DNA of 64,000 nucleotides from CAYWNA01 sp964459305 (GCA_964459305.1 CAYWNA010000009.1:57742-121741), one strand, 5' to 3'. Counted from the stretch's first letter, positions 36,022-44,908 are shown. A program made the numbers and translations. Notes: generated from the letters alone by a model not told the origin.

Positions 36022-38247
36022 ATGAGTGCCAACCGGGATGTTGCTGGTCGCCGATTGTTCCGCCGAGGCGGGTCAGGAAAGTCTGACTCGCCAAGATCTC
36101 GCCTGCCCTTTTGGAAGAAGGTCGTGTTCTCTGTCGTGGCCGCGGGCATCTTTTTTATCGTCCTGGAACTTATTCTGGTTGCGATCGGCGTGACACCCGT
36201 CCTGTATGACGAAGATCCCTATGTGGGTTTCGCTTCGAACATTCCCCTGTTTGTGGAACGCCCAAACGACGACGGCGAAATCCAAATGGTTACCGCCGAA
36301 AATCGATTGAACCTGTTCAACGAACAACGATTCTCGAAAGGAAAGCCTTCAAGGACTTACAGGGTCTTCTGCATGGGTGGTTCGACCACCTATGGCCGAC
36401 CGTACACGCATCCGGCATCGTTCGCCGCGTGGTTAGAGGCATTCCTGACAGCGGCGGACGACTCGCGCGACTGGGAAGTCATCAATGCGGGCGGAATCAG
36501 CTACGCCAGCTACCGCGTAGCGATGCTGATGGAGGAGCTGATTCAGTACGAGCCGGATCTGTTCATTATCTACTCAGGACACAACGAATTCCTCGAACGG
36601 CGCACGTATCAGACGATGCTCGAAACGCCGCCGACAGTACGCAATTTCCATTCGCGTCTTCTGGGCACACGGACTTTCTCGCTGATGCAACGCTTGGTCC
36701 GAGCGGCAAACGAGGCGCCCACAGTGGGAATCGAAGGTCGCGATCTGCTGCCCGCCGAGGTCGACGCCATTCTGGACCACACGGTCGGCCCGGAGTCTTA
36801 CACACGTGACGACGACCTGAAGCAGCGAATACTACAGCACTACCGCTACAGCTTGGAACGCATGCTCGCCATCGCGCGTTCGTCCGGCGCTGGCGTGATC
36901 CTCGCCACCCCGGCGTCGAACACGCGAGATTTTCCTCCCTTCAAAAGCGAACACCGAGCCAACCTGGATCCGGTCGACCTCGATGTCTGGCTGGCCCATC
37001 TGCACGTGGCCGGCGAAGCATTCGACGAGGAGCAATTCGGGGAAGCCTTGAAGGCTCTGGATCAGGCGGCGGAGATCGACGATCGTCATGCAAGATTGCA
37101 TTTCCTTCGCGGACGAGTCCTACTGCGCCTAGACCGCTACGAGCAAGCGAAAAAAGCGTTCACGTGGGCTCGTGACGAGGATGTCTGTCCGTTACGCGCG
37201 TTGACTCCGATGCGTCAGACGGTCGTCGATGTCGCCGAATTACATGACGTGCCGGTGATTGACTTCGCTGGCATGATGGAACAGCGCGCCCCGCATGGGA
37301 TTCCCGGCGACAAGTTGTTCCTGGATCACGTGCATCCCACGATCGACGGCCACCGTTTGCTGGCGCTGGCGATTCTCGACGAACTGCGGTCCATGGGGAT
37401 CGTCAGCCCAGGGCCCTCGTGGGGCGAAGAGACAATCGACGAGGTATCGGCCCGTGTCAAGAATGGTCTGGACCACCGAGCTCATGCCAATGCCATGCGA
37501 AACCTGGCCAAGGTGCTTCGCTGGGCTGGAAAATTCGAGCAGTCGGCGAAATTGGCCATTCGAGCGATTGAAGGACTGCCTGGCGATGCAGAGGCCCACT
37601 ATTTGGCAGCCGATGCGTGGTGGCGAGAAGGCCATTTGGACGCGGCCGTCGCGGAATACGAGCGGACGCTCTCGATCGATCCGAACGACTTGGCAGCACT
37701 ACTGCAGCTTGGCAGTCTACTCTTGGAGCAGGGCCGCCCCGAACCCGCCATGAACTACCTGCAGCGGGCCGTACGCCTCGCGCCGGACAAGGCGGATGCG
37801 CATTTCTTACTCGCCAATGCCATGTTCATGTTGGAGGACTACGAGGGGGCGCAGGCGGAGTACAAGAAATCGCTCCGCCTCAACCCCGATCTCGCCGACG
37901 CACACAAGAATCTGGGGCTGATCGCCATTCGGCAGAAACAGCCAGACACCGCGGTGGAGCATTTCGACCGGGCACTTGAGATTGACCCCGCCGACGCAAC
38001 CGTGCATTGCGAACTCGGATTCCTCTTTGTGGAGACGAAAAAGCTCGATCTGGCCACTGACGAGTTTACCGCCACGCTACTTCTGGATCCTGATCGTGCG
38101 CGAGCTTATCTGGGGTTGGGGCTCATCGCCGAGGCTCAGGGAAATCTGAGAGAAGCAGCCGGTCTGTATCGGCGGGCGCTGAGTATCGATCCAGAAAACG
38201 AAGTCGCCCGCGAGAAGCTCGAACGGATCACCGGCGCGCGCGACTGA
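36022..38247 (+). CDS. Membrane-anchored SGNH hydrolase-like protein with TPR repeats
   Basis: A 741-residue protein. After a basic N-terminus comes one transmembrane segment (VVFSVVAAGIFFIVLELILV, about 36-55). An SGNH/GDSL-type domain follows: FCMGGSTTYGRPYTHPASFA (nucleophile Ser in GGST), NAGGISYASYRVAMLMEEL, IIYSGHNEFLERRTYQ and FLDHVHPTIDGHRLLA (catalytic Asp and His). From about 480 to the end there are at least six TPRs (LDAAVAEYERTLSIDPNDLA, YEGAQAEYKKSLRLNPDLAD, DTAVEHFDRALEIDPADATV). Likely periplasmic esterase or deacetylase linked to protein binding. ATG 36022 chosen over an upstream TTG. Confidence 0.82.
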   Translation: MSANRDVAGRRLFRRGGSGKSDSPRSRLPFWKKVVFSVVAAGIFFIVLELILVAIGVTPVLYDEDPYVGFASNIPLFVERPNDDGEIQMVTAENRLNLFNEQRFSKGKPSRTYRVFCMGGSTTYGRPYTHPASFAAWLEAFLTAADDSRDWEVINAGGISYASYRVAMLMEELIQYEPDLFIIYSGHNEFLERRTYQTMLETPPTVRNFHSRLLGTRTFSLMQRLVRAANEAPTVGIEGRDLLPAEVDAILDHTVGPESYTRDDDLKQRILQHYRYSLERMLAIARSSGAGVILATPASNTRDFPPFKSEHRANLDPVDLDVWLAHLHVAGEAFDEEQFGEALKALDQAAEIDDRHARLHFLRGRVLLRLDRYEQAKKAFTWARDEDVCPLRALTPMRQTVVDVAELHDVPVIDFAGMMEQRAPHGIPGDKLFLDHVHPTIDGHRLLALAILDELRSMGIVSPGPSWGEETIDEVSARVKNGLDHRAHANAMRNLAKVLRWAGKFEQSAKLAIRAIEGLPGDAEAHYLAADAWWREGHLDAAVAEYERTLSIDPNDLAALLQLGSLLLEQGRPEPAMNYLQRAVRLAPDKADAHFLLANAMFMLEDYEGAQAEYKKSLRLNPDLADAHKNLGLIAIRQKQPDTAVEHFDRALEIDPADATVHCELGFLFVETKKLDLATDEFTATLLLDPDRARAYLGLGLIAEAQGNLREAAGLYRRALSIDPENEVAREKLERITGARD

Positions 38248-38263
38248 CCCTTCGGCCGGCCGA

Positions 38264-38283
38264 ATCGACAACACATTGTCGAT
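38264..38283 (+). terminator. Hairpin after the SGNH-TPR gene, possible terminator
   Basis: ATCGACAA (38264-38271), loop CACA, TTGTCGAT (38276-38283): a perfect 8-base stem 16 bases after the stop. There is no U-run right after it, so it may only stabilise the 3' end. Confidence 0.4.
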
Positions 38284-38463
38284 CTGCCAGTATTTTCCTG
38301 TCTTACATTTTCCTGTTGTGCGAGAGGACTCGCACCTGCCACTGGCCATTTCAGAGACCTTTGCACTTTGCAGACCACTCCCGGCTTCGTTACGCTATAT
38401 TCACGGATGCCAGAGGTCAATCAGCGATCTGCCCCAAATACCTTCACCGGAAGGAGACTCAAA

Positions 38464-39813
38464 ATGACGAATCCTCGGAGGTTTTCCAGGCGACGTTTCC
38501 TCGGAACGTGTGCCGGCGTGGCGGCTGGCGGCGTGGCGGCACCGTACATCATTCCGGCCGACGTTTTGGCCGCGCCAAACCGAGCCGGTGCGAACGACCG
38601 TATCGGCATCGGCTGGGTCGGCACGGGCCGCCGCTCACACCAGATGATCAACGATCTGAAGGGGGCCCGCAGTCTGCCCGGCGAGTGCCGCGTGGTGGCC
38701 GTCAGCGACGTGTGGCCCAAGAAATGTCATGACTATCTCAAAAGCTACGAAGAAAACGTGCTGGGACCGAAAGGCGGGAAGACCGGGGCGAAATACGGAA
38801 TCTATCAGGACTATCGCAAGATGCTCGATTCGAACGACATCGACGCGGTTGTGCTGACCACTCCCGAACACTCGCGGGCGCTTCCCTGCATTTTGGCTTG
38901 TCAGGCGGGCAAGGATGTCTACGCGGAAAAGCCTCTTTGCCTGACAATCCACGAGGGACGAGCCATGGTCGAAGCGGTGCGTAAGTACAAGCGAGTGTGC
39001 CAGGTGGGCACCCAACAGCGGTCCATGTTCCGCAATCGCGAGGCCAGCGAACTCGTGCGAAACGGACGGTTGGGCAAACTCCAAGAGGTGCTTTGCCACA
39101 ACTGGGCCGGCGCCCGGCCTTACACCGATTTCGACCTGCCCGTCGAGCCGATGCCGGAGGGGATGGACTGGGAGCATTGGTGCGGGCAAACCGAGCCCGT
39201 GCCGTTCAGCATGCACGTCTATCTGACCTACAACAGTCCCGGCTGGCACAATATTCGACGCTACTCCGGCGGTTCGACGGCCAATTCCGGCTCGCACTCC
39301 CTGGACGTCGTTCAATGGGCTCTGGGGACGGAAGACACCGGGCCGGTCAAGGTAGAACCGCACGGCAACCAGTACAATAGCGAGGTCACGTTCCGCTACG
39401 CCAGCGGCGTGTTGTTAAGGTTGACGAACGAAGTGAACTCCAAAGATGTCTCTGGTTTCGGGGCCATCTTTGTCGGCGAGCGGGGCAGACTCGTGATGCA
39501 TCGTGGACGCTTCAACACCATCCCTATTGCCATTTCCAAGGAGCCGCTCAAGGAAGGAGACCTTCGCCTTTACAAAAGCGATCACCACTTCCAAAACTGG
39601 ATCGATTGCATGAAGTCCCGTCAGAAGCCAGTTGCCGACGTCGAGATTGGCCATCGGGCGTGCACCATCTGCCACTTGGCTAACATCGCCCGCTGGGTTG
39701 GTCACAAGCTCAAATGGGACCCGGGCAAAGAAGTCTTCCCGGACGACGACCAGGCCAACGCCTATTTGTCCCGTCCACAGCGTCAGGGCTACCAGTTGCC
39801 AGATCCCGTGTAG
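38464..39813 (+). CDS. Tat-exported Gfo/Idh/MocA family oxidoreductase
   Basis: A 449-residue NAD(P)-dependent sugar oxidoreductase-like protein. The N-terminus carries a twin-arginine signal (FSRRRFLGTCAGVAAGGVAA), typical of planctomycete members exported folded. The Rossmann part reads RIGIGWVGTGRRSHQMINDL, VVLTTPEHSRALPCILACQA and AEKPLCLTIHEGRAMVEAVR, where the EKP motif supplies the conserved Lys. HNIRRYSGGSTANSGSHSLD and DHHFQNWIDCMKSRQKPVAD belong to the C-terminal domain. ATG 38464 has AAGGAG seven bases before it. Probable role: oxidation or reduction of a sugar unit during glycan breakdown in the periplasm; substrate unknown. Confidence 0.92.
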   Translation: MTNPRRFSRRRFLGTCAGVAAGGVAAPYIIPADVLAAPNRAGANDRIGIGWVGTGRRSHQMINDLKGARSLPGECRVVAVSDVWPKKCHDYLKSYEENVLGPKGGKTGAKYGIYQDYRKMLDSNDIDAVVLTTPEHSRALPCILACQAGKDVYAEKPLCLTIHEGRAMVEAVRKYKRVCQVGTQQRSMFRNREASELVRNGRLGKLQEVLCHNWAGARPYTDFDLPVEPMPEGMDWEHWCGQTEPVPFSMHVYLTYNSPGWHNIRRYSGGSTANSGSHSLDVVQWALGTEDTGPVKVEPHGNQYNSEVTFRYASGVLLRLTNEVNSKDVSGFGAIFVGERGRLVMHRGRFNTIPIAISKEPLKEGDLRLYKSDHHFQNWIDCMKSRQKPVADVEIGHRACTICHLANIARWVGHKLKWDPGKEVFPDDDQANAYLSRPQRQGYQLPDPV

Positions 39814-39844
39814 GGTCATAGGAGCTAGGATGAAATGGATTCTT

Positions 39845-40109
39845 CGTTTAACCGCAGTGCCCAGCGGGCCGCGCGTTGGCGAGGACGTTGCGTGGCGTTT
39901 CTTCGCGGCATAGAGAAAGATGCCAGTCCCAACTCAACTCCCGCGCGGGCCGCTGAAGCCTGCTGGAATAGTAGCTGATAGCATTCCTAAGTCCTTATTT
40001 CTTGGTTCGCGCCAATCAGAATGTGTGACGGAAAATAGGGACTTACGTTCGCTAGCACGCCCAATTTTGCTAGCATTTCAGCAGGCTTCGCTGGCCCTGC
40101 GGTTAAACG
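39845..40109. mobile_element. 265-bp MITE-like element with 13-bp terminal inverted repeats (family G)
   Basis: The ends CGTTTAACCGCAG (39845-39857) and CTGCGGTTAAACG (40097-40109) are perfect inverted copies. Inside, AAGCCTGCTGxAA/TGCTAGCA and AAGTCCxTATTT segments also occur in inverted pairs, so the element could fold into one long imperfect hairpin. There is no transposase gene. It fills most of the space between the Gfo/Idh/MocA gene and the symporter operon. A flanking target duplication was not evident by eye. Confidence 0.7.
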
Positions 40110-40169
40110 ACGCGAGCGAAATTGGGGACGTTGCACCGGAGCCGTGTTTCTTATCAGAAGAGAGATATC

Positions 40170-40529
40170 ATGAGCCATCCGAAATCGCCGCCGTGTTGGG
40201 ATCGGGTTGATCCCGTCGTGCTCCACGCCCGGCGCGAAGCGTGGGTGATCCTGGGAGCGTTCGGTCTGTTTCTGATCTGGTCGGTTTCGTGGTGCTACCT
40301 GGCGGGCTATCCTGAGCCGACTGGCCGGCCGCCCGCTCAAATACTGGGTATCCCCAGTTGGGTCTTCTGGGGCGTGCTAATACCTTGGCTCGTGGCCGAC
40401 GTGTTCTCTCTCTGGTTCTGCTTCTTCTTCATGGCCGACGATCCCTTGAACGACGCCGAAAACAAAGTCGACGCGGGCACGTGCGAGACGGCCAACGGTG
40501 ACGCTGGTAAGGAGGAGCTGCATGCCTGA
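40170..40529 (+). CDS. Small membrane partner of sodium:solute symporter (DUF997/YhdT-like)
   Basis: A 119-residue protein with two transmembrane helices (WVILGAFGLFLIWSVSWCYL and IPSWVFWGVLIPWLVADVFS) and an acidic tail. Topology and position resemble YhdT/DUF997 proteins encoded just before PanF-type sodium symporters. Its TGA overlaps the ATG of the symporter gene by eight bases, indicating translational coupling. Homology is inferred from layout rather than from a strong motif. Confidence 0.75.
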   Translation: MSHPKSPPCWDRVDPVVLHARREAWVILGAFGLFLIWSVSWCYLAGYPEPTGRPPAQILGIPSWVFWGVLIPWLVADVFSLWFCFFFMADDPLNDAENKVDAGTCETANGDAGKEELHA

Positions 40530-42474
40530 GGCGATCGTTGCGGAAGCAGGCCAATCGACCGGTTCCAACGCGGGGCTAGTTACCTTCGTGCTCTACACGA
40601 TGGGCGTGTTTGCGCTGGCCGTCATGTCGAGCCGCCTACTGAAACGCAAGAGTTTCTTGAGTGAGTATTTCCTCGGCAGTCGTGGGCTGGGGATGTGGGC
40701 GTTTGCCCTGACGTTCGCCGCGACCAGTTCATCGGGCGGCAGCTTCATGGGGTTTCCGTCCAAGATCTATACCCATGGCTGGATTCTCGCACTGTGGATC
40801 GCCAGCTACATGATGGTGCCCGTGCTGACGATGGGCCTTTTGGGCAAGCGGCTCAATCAGGTCGCCCGCAAGAGCGGCGCCATCACCATACCCGACGTGC
40901 TGAGCAATCGGTTCGAGAACGCGACGCTGGGCGGATTGGCCACCGTATTGATTGTTTTCTTCATGGCGTTCAACCTCGTGGCCCAGTTCAAAGCGGGTGC
41001 ATTGATGTTGAGTACCCTGCTGGACAGCGTGCCGTTGTTTCAGTCGAGCCGGGATTGGGTGGGCCGCCTGATCGAAGGTCGGCCGTTACTGGAGGGTGTC
41101 GAGCCGAGTTATCTACTGTGCCTTGTTTCGTTTGCCGTGGCGGTGATCGTGTACACAACGTACGGCGGATTTCGAGCGGTGGTGTGGACCGACGTGTTGC
41201 AAGGATTCGTGATGGTCGTCGGTGTGCTCGTCATGTTGCCCCTGGCATTATGGCAGGTCGGCGGATTAAGCCGGGCAACCGACGAAATGAGCAAAATGAC
41301 GCCGCCTCGGCAGCGGAGGGCCGAGCTGCGAATCGCAGATGTGCAGGATAGAGATATCGTGCTCCCCTTTGGCACGTGGATCGACGAGCCGGCCAACCGC
41401 GGGGGAGCGCGGCGAGTTTTCCGAACAGCACGGCAGGTCGTGATTCGGGCAGGCCAGGACCGGGCCGTATTCGTCCAGGATCGCGTGGACCGGGCCGATG
41501 TGCCGGTGTTGGAGATCACCACACAGGAAGAAGTGGCGCGGATCAAGCCGGGCCGGTTGGACCCGCCGGTGAGGGTACACGTGCTGCGGACGGACGACTA
41601 CGCCTACGGGGCCGACACGCCTGGGGTCTACGTTAGCGGTCCGGGGCCAAGCCCGATTGATCCGTCGGGCTTTCTTCCGCTTGGAATGGCGGTTTCCTTC
41701 TTCTGCATGTGGACCTTCGCGGGTGCTGGTCAGCCGGGCAACATGGTTCGCTTGATGGCGTTCAAAGATTCGCAAACGCTGAGGCGGGGAATCTCCACGG
41801 TCGTTATCTACTACTCGCTGATCTACTTCCCGCTGGTCGTCATTTTCTGTTGTGCCCGAGTCTTGATTCCCGGCATGGAGATCGAACCGGACCGCATCAT
41901 GCCGGCCATGGCTGAGCATCTGGCCGCCGCCGCCGGCTGGCCGTGGCTCGCTGGCCTTCTGGTGGCTGCACCGTTTGCCGCAGTGATGTCGACCGTGGAC
42001 AGTTTCCTCCTGATGACTTCCTCGGCCCTGGTCCGAGACGTGTACCAGCGGCACGTCAATCCTCAGGCCGATGAGACGACCATTCGTCGACTCACCTACT
42101 TCGCGACGCTGCTGATCGGAGTCGCGGCAGTCTTGGGCGCGCTCAATCCCCCCGAGTACCTGCAAGACATCATTGTCTACACCGGCAGCGGCCTGGCCGC
42201 TTGTTTCCTGGCTCCCATGGGGTTGGCGCTTTACTGGTCGCGCATGAACGCACCGGGCGCAATTGCCGGAATGCTGGCAGGCTTTCTATCCCACTTGGCG
42301 CTTTACGGCGTAGGATTCGTCGTCCACGGAGGGTTTCAAGCGGTTCGGATCGCCAGCTTGGATCCACTAATTCCGGGTGTTGCGGTCTCGCTGTTTGCCG
42401 CGGTCACAGTAACCATGGTCACGGCACCGCCCCCGGAAGGCCTCGTCCGAAACTTTTTCCGTCGTGATACATAG
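40522..42474 (+). CDS. Sodium:solute symporter (SSS family) with large inserted loop
   Basis: A 650-residue member of the SSS family (PanF/PutP-like), importing an organic solute with Na+. Early helices read LVTFVLYTMGVFALAVMSSR and MWAFALTFAATSSSGGSFMG, the latter the conserved Na+/substrate region, then DVLSNRFENATLGGLATVLI and MVVGVLVMLPLALWQVGGL. Later helices include WTFAGAGQPGNMVRLMAF and AAPFAAVMSTVDSFLLMTSS. Between about residues 255 and 390 is a hydrophilic insertion (RQRRAELRIADVQDRDIVLP, RKVFRTARQ-like, DPPVRVHVLRTDDYAYG) far longer than in standard SSS proteins. AAGGAGG precedes ATG 40522. Neighbours suggest uronates or oligogalacturonates as substrate; inference only. Confidence 0.87.
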   Translation: MPEAIVAEAGQSTGSNAGLVTFVLYTMGVFALAVMSSRLLKRKSFLSEYFLGSRGLGMWAFALTFAATSSSGGSFMGFPSKIYTHGWILALWIASYMMVPVLTMGLLGKRLNQVARKSGAITIPDVLSNRFENATLGGLATVLIVFFMAFNLVAQFKAGALMLSTLLDSVPLFQSSRDWVGRLIEGRPLLEGVEPSYLLCLVSFAVAVIVYTTYGGFRAVVWTDVLQGFVMVVGVLVMLPLALWQVGGLSRATDEMSKMTPPRQRRAELRIADVQDRDIVLPFGTWIDEPANRGGARRVFRTARQVVIRAGQDRAVFVQDRVDRADVPVLEITTQEEVARIKPGRLDPPVRVHVLRTDDYAYGADTPGVYVSGPGPSPIDPSGFLPLGMAVSFFCMWTFAGAGQPGNMVRLMAFKDSQTLRRGISTVVIYYSLIYFPLVVIFCCARVLIPGMEIEPDRIMPAMAEHLAAAAGWPWLAGLLVAAPFAAVMSTVDSFLLMTSSALVRDVYQRHVNPQADETTIRRLTYFATLLIGVAAVLGALNPPEYLQDIIVYTGSGLAACFLAPMGLALYWSRMNAPGAIAGMLAGFLSHLALYGVGFVVHGGFQAVRIASLDPLIPGVAVSLFAAVTVTMVTAPPPEGLVRNFFRRDT

Positions 42475-42569
42475 CACTTGACGATCCAGGCCAGGTCGGC
42501 GATGTTCATGAAGTTGACGCTGGTCGACCGACGAGCTCACAACCTTTGGCCTCCCCGGAAAATGATGCC

Positions 42570-43949
42570 ATGCATGAAAGCAGAAGTAATCGGTTCGGGT
42601 TACCTATTTCGCGTCGAAGATTTCTCCATTCCGCCGGAATTGCCGCCGTCGGAGCCATGTCGGCTCGCTCGAAGGTCGCGTCGTTGTGGGCAGCCCCGCA
42701 AGTGGCCGCGAGCCAAAATGCCTCGGAGATGAAACTCCGTCCCGACCTGTTGGATCAAGACTCGCCTCCAGGGCTGGAGGTCGTGCAACTGACGTCCGAC
42801 GTAGACGTACCCGCCTCGCACTTGTATATGGAGGCGCAGATCTTCACGATGGACTCGAAGCACCTCGTGCTTCACCGTTCCGCCACCGCTCACGGTGGAA
42901 GTAAGAGCGATCCCAAGCATCAGTACCTCCGGTGCGATCTCGACGACAACTGCTCGCTCCATCCGCTCACCGACGAACTGGGCGCGACGGCCGCATCGGT
43001 CTCGCCTGACGGCAAGTATGTCTACTACTTTGTGGATCAGACCGAGCCGGGCGGCGGCCGGCTGACGCTCAAGCGTGTCAATCTTGACGGAACCGGCCGG
43101 GAAACGATGCTGGCCATCGACGCGCCGCTGCCGGACACGCAGTTTCGGCCGAGCAAAATCTATCCTCTTTCGACGATTTCTTCGGACGGCAAACGACTCG
43201 CCGTGTCGGCGTTTTTGGGCGACGGTCAGACGGACGGTGCTCCCTTCGGCTTGATGGTGTTCGATCTGGTTGAGGCAACTGTCCAACTTGTGATCCACGG
43301 GCAGACTTGGTGCAATATGCACCCGCAGTATTGTCGTTCGCTCGATCCCGATGAATCGCGCGACATTCTCATTCAGGAAAACCATGCCAACACGGCAGAT
43401 GCCAGCGGCCGCATCACCAGGCTGGTAGGCGGCGCGGGGGCGGATATCCACGTGATTCGCGACGATGGTTCCAGCTTTCGCAACATGCCTTGGGGACGCG
43501 ACGGCAACGAGTTCTGTCAGGGGCACCAGTGTTGGCGCGGACGCAGCGCGTGGGCGATCACCAGTACCGGCACGCGCAAGCCGTCCGAGGCCCAATTGAT
43601 CGAAGGTCAGGCGGCACCGCACGCGGACCACGTGGGCATCAAAACCCCCAGCGGAGTCCGCAACGACCTGAGCCGCAGCTTCGACGATCCACACTTCTAT
43701 CACTTCGCCACCGATATTGCCGGCCGGCGGCTGACCTCCGACGCTGCCGCCGGGCGCGTCTACGTGGCGGAGCTTGGCCAGCCCGGCGTGGACCCGCTGC
43801 GGAATTTCAAGTACTTGCTGAATCCGAAGTCGTCGAGGAAGAAGCATGCCCACATCCACCCCTTCCTTTCGCCCGACGGCACGATGGGGTTCTTCAATTC
43901 CGACGAATCCGGGATCCTGCAAGCCTATATGGTGCGTGGCTTCTGTTGA
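42570..43949 (+). CDS. Oligogalacturonate-lyase-like seven-bladed propeller, Tat signal
   Basis: PL22 oligogalacturonate lyases cut digalacturonate to unsaturated uronates inside the cell. This 459-residue protein has a Tat-type N-terminus (ISRRRFLHSAGIAAVGAMSA) and then WD40-like propeller blades: VVQLTSDVDVPASHLYMEAQ, GATAASVSPDGKYVYYFVD, TISSDGKRLAVSAFLGDGQ. The C-terminal DPHFYHFATDIAGRRLTSD and KKHAHIHPFLSPDGTMGFFN carry His residues where PL22 enzymes bind metal. The export signal is unusual for PL22, so substrate or place of action may differ. It follows the SSS symporter by 95 bases and precedes the creatininase gene by 12 bases. ATG 42570 is the likely start. Confidence 0.75.
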   Translation: MHESRSNRFGLPISRRRFLHSAGIAAVGAMSARSKVASLWAAPQVAASQNASEMKLRPDLLDQDSPPGLEVVQLTSDVDVPASHLYMEAQIFTMDSKHLVLHRSATAHGGSKSDPKHQYLRCDLDDNCSLHPLTDELGATAASVSPDGKYVYYFVDQTEPGGGRLTLKRVNLDGTGRETMLAIDAPLPDTQFRPSKIYPLSTISSDGKRLAVSAFLGDGQTDGAPFGLMVFDLVEATVQLVIHGQTWCNMHPQYCRSLDPDESRDILIQENHANTADASGRITRLVGGAGADIHVIRDDGSSFRNMPWGRDGNEFCQGHQCWRGRSAWAITSTGTRKPSEAQLIEGQAAPHADHVGIKTPSGVRNDLSRSFDDPHFYHFATDIAGRRLTSDAAAGRVYVAELGQPGVDPLRNFKYLLNPKSSRKKHAHIHPFLSPDGTMGFFNSDESGILQAYMVRGFC

Positions 43950-43961
43950 TGTCTCCCGCAG

Positions 43962-44705
43962 ATGGACGAAGCAATCATGAGTGGACCTGAAATCTTGTTG
44001 AGAAAGATCACCCGACGTGAGTTTCGCGAGCGAATGGCCTCTGGAGACTTGCGGGCGTGTATCATCCCGATCGCTGCAATTGAACAGCATCTGGAGCACT
44101 TGGCCATGGAACATGATTGGCGGAGTGCGACGCTGGTGGCGACCAAAGTGGCTGAGCGACTTCGCCCTCATGTACTTATTGCCGAAGGCGTCATGGCCGG
44201 AGTTTGCGAACATCACATGAAGCATGCCGGGACATTAACGCTTCGGCCGGGGACGTTCTTGGCCGTGCTGAACGACCTGATAAGAAGCGTCGTCGTGGCG
44301 GGCTTCGACAACATCTTGGTTCTCAACGGCCACGGCGGAAACATCGCGCCGATTCAAGGCGTATGGGATCAGTTCTTGCGCGAGTTCCAGGTCAATCTGC
44401 ACTTCCTATCCTACTGGGACGTATTGACAAAAGCAGACGCGGAAGCGGTGCTGGAAGGCGGAAGCCGCTTGCCATGGGACCTGCCCGGCCACGCGCAAGA
44501 ATTCGAAACCTCGATCGCCTTGGCAGAATTCCCGGAAAACGTGCGCACCGACATGTGGACCGATCAACCCGACCCCACGCCGCCCATGGCCACCGCAGAA
44601 AAAGGCCGGGAAATGGTTGGCCGCACCGTCGACCGCGTGGCAAGCTACCTGGAAGAAATAATCGACGGACACCGCCGTGCCGAAGTCCCGCCGTTCCAAC
44701 CGTGA
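43962..44705 (+). CDS. Creatininase family protein
   Basis: A 247-residue member of the creatininase/FAPy-hydrolase family, metal-dependent amidohydrolases. Metal-site motifs are IPIAAIEQHLEHLAMEHDWR (Glu, His, Asp), VLNGHGGNIAPI (the GHGGN signature) and the late Glu in GHAQEFETSIALAEFPENV. Creatinine itself is an unlikely substrate; relatives are often found with sugar-acid or lactone genes. It lies 12 bases after the oligogalacturonate-lyase-like gene, so the four genes from 40170 to 44705 may form one operon. An in-frame ATG at 43977 is an alternative start. Confidence 0.88.
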   Translation: MDEAIMSGPEILLRKITRREFRERMASGDLRACIIPIAAIEQHLEHLAMEHDWRSATLVATKVAERLRPHVLIAEGVMAGVCEHHMKHAGTLTLRPGTFLAVLNDLIRSVVVAGFDNILVLNGHGGNIAPIQGVWDQFLREFQVNLHFLSYWDVLTKADAEAVLEGGSRLPWDLPGHAQEFETSIALAEFPENVRTDMWTDQPDPTPPMATAEKGREMVGRTVDRVASYLEEIIDGHRRAEVPPFQP

Positions 44706-44744
44706 AGACGGGAGGAGCCGAGAAGAGCACGAAGGAGACATCTA

Positions 44745-44903
44745 ATGAGGCGAAACGAACAGGATGTCCCCTTTCGCCTGTTTCTCGACAATTCGCCTGT
44801 CTCACTCAGGTTCGTAGTCCCGCGTTTACGCGGCTTTGATTCGACAAGACATGCCGTTTTCCGCCTGAAGGCAGTATTACGAACGGGCTCTCCAGCCAAG
44901 TGA
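44745..44903 (+). CDS. Possible 52-residue ORF overlapping a palindromic element
   Basis: ATG 44745 has GAAGGAGAC seven bases upstream, a better ribosome site than many real genes here. The peptide starts MRRNEQDVPFRLFLDNSPVS and ends RTGSPAK. About two thirds of it lies within the palindromic repeat at 44797-44908, so the frame may be fortuitous or may have been captured by the element. No family recognised. Confidence 0.2.
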   Translation: MRRNEQDVPFRLFLDNSPVSLRFVVPRLRGFDSTRHAVFRLKAVLRTGSPAK

Positions 44904-44908
44904 GACAG
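44797..44908. repeat. 112-bp palindromic element with 10-bp terminal inverted repeats (family H)
   Basis: Ends CTGTCTCACT (44797-44806) and AGTGAGACAG (44899-44908) are perfect inverted copies. Internally, GTTCGTAGTCCCGCG near 44810 pairs imperfectly with the complement ending ATTACGAAC near 44883. It lies between the creatininase gene and the next secreted protein gene. Confidence 0.7.

Noticed and set aside
42600..44225. Leftward ORF of 541 codons
   Set aside because: Antisense to the propeller and creatininase genes, whose motifs are clear.
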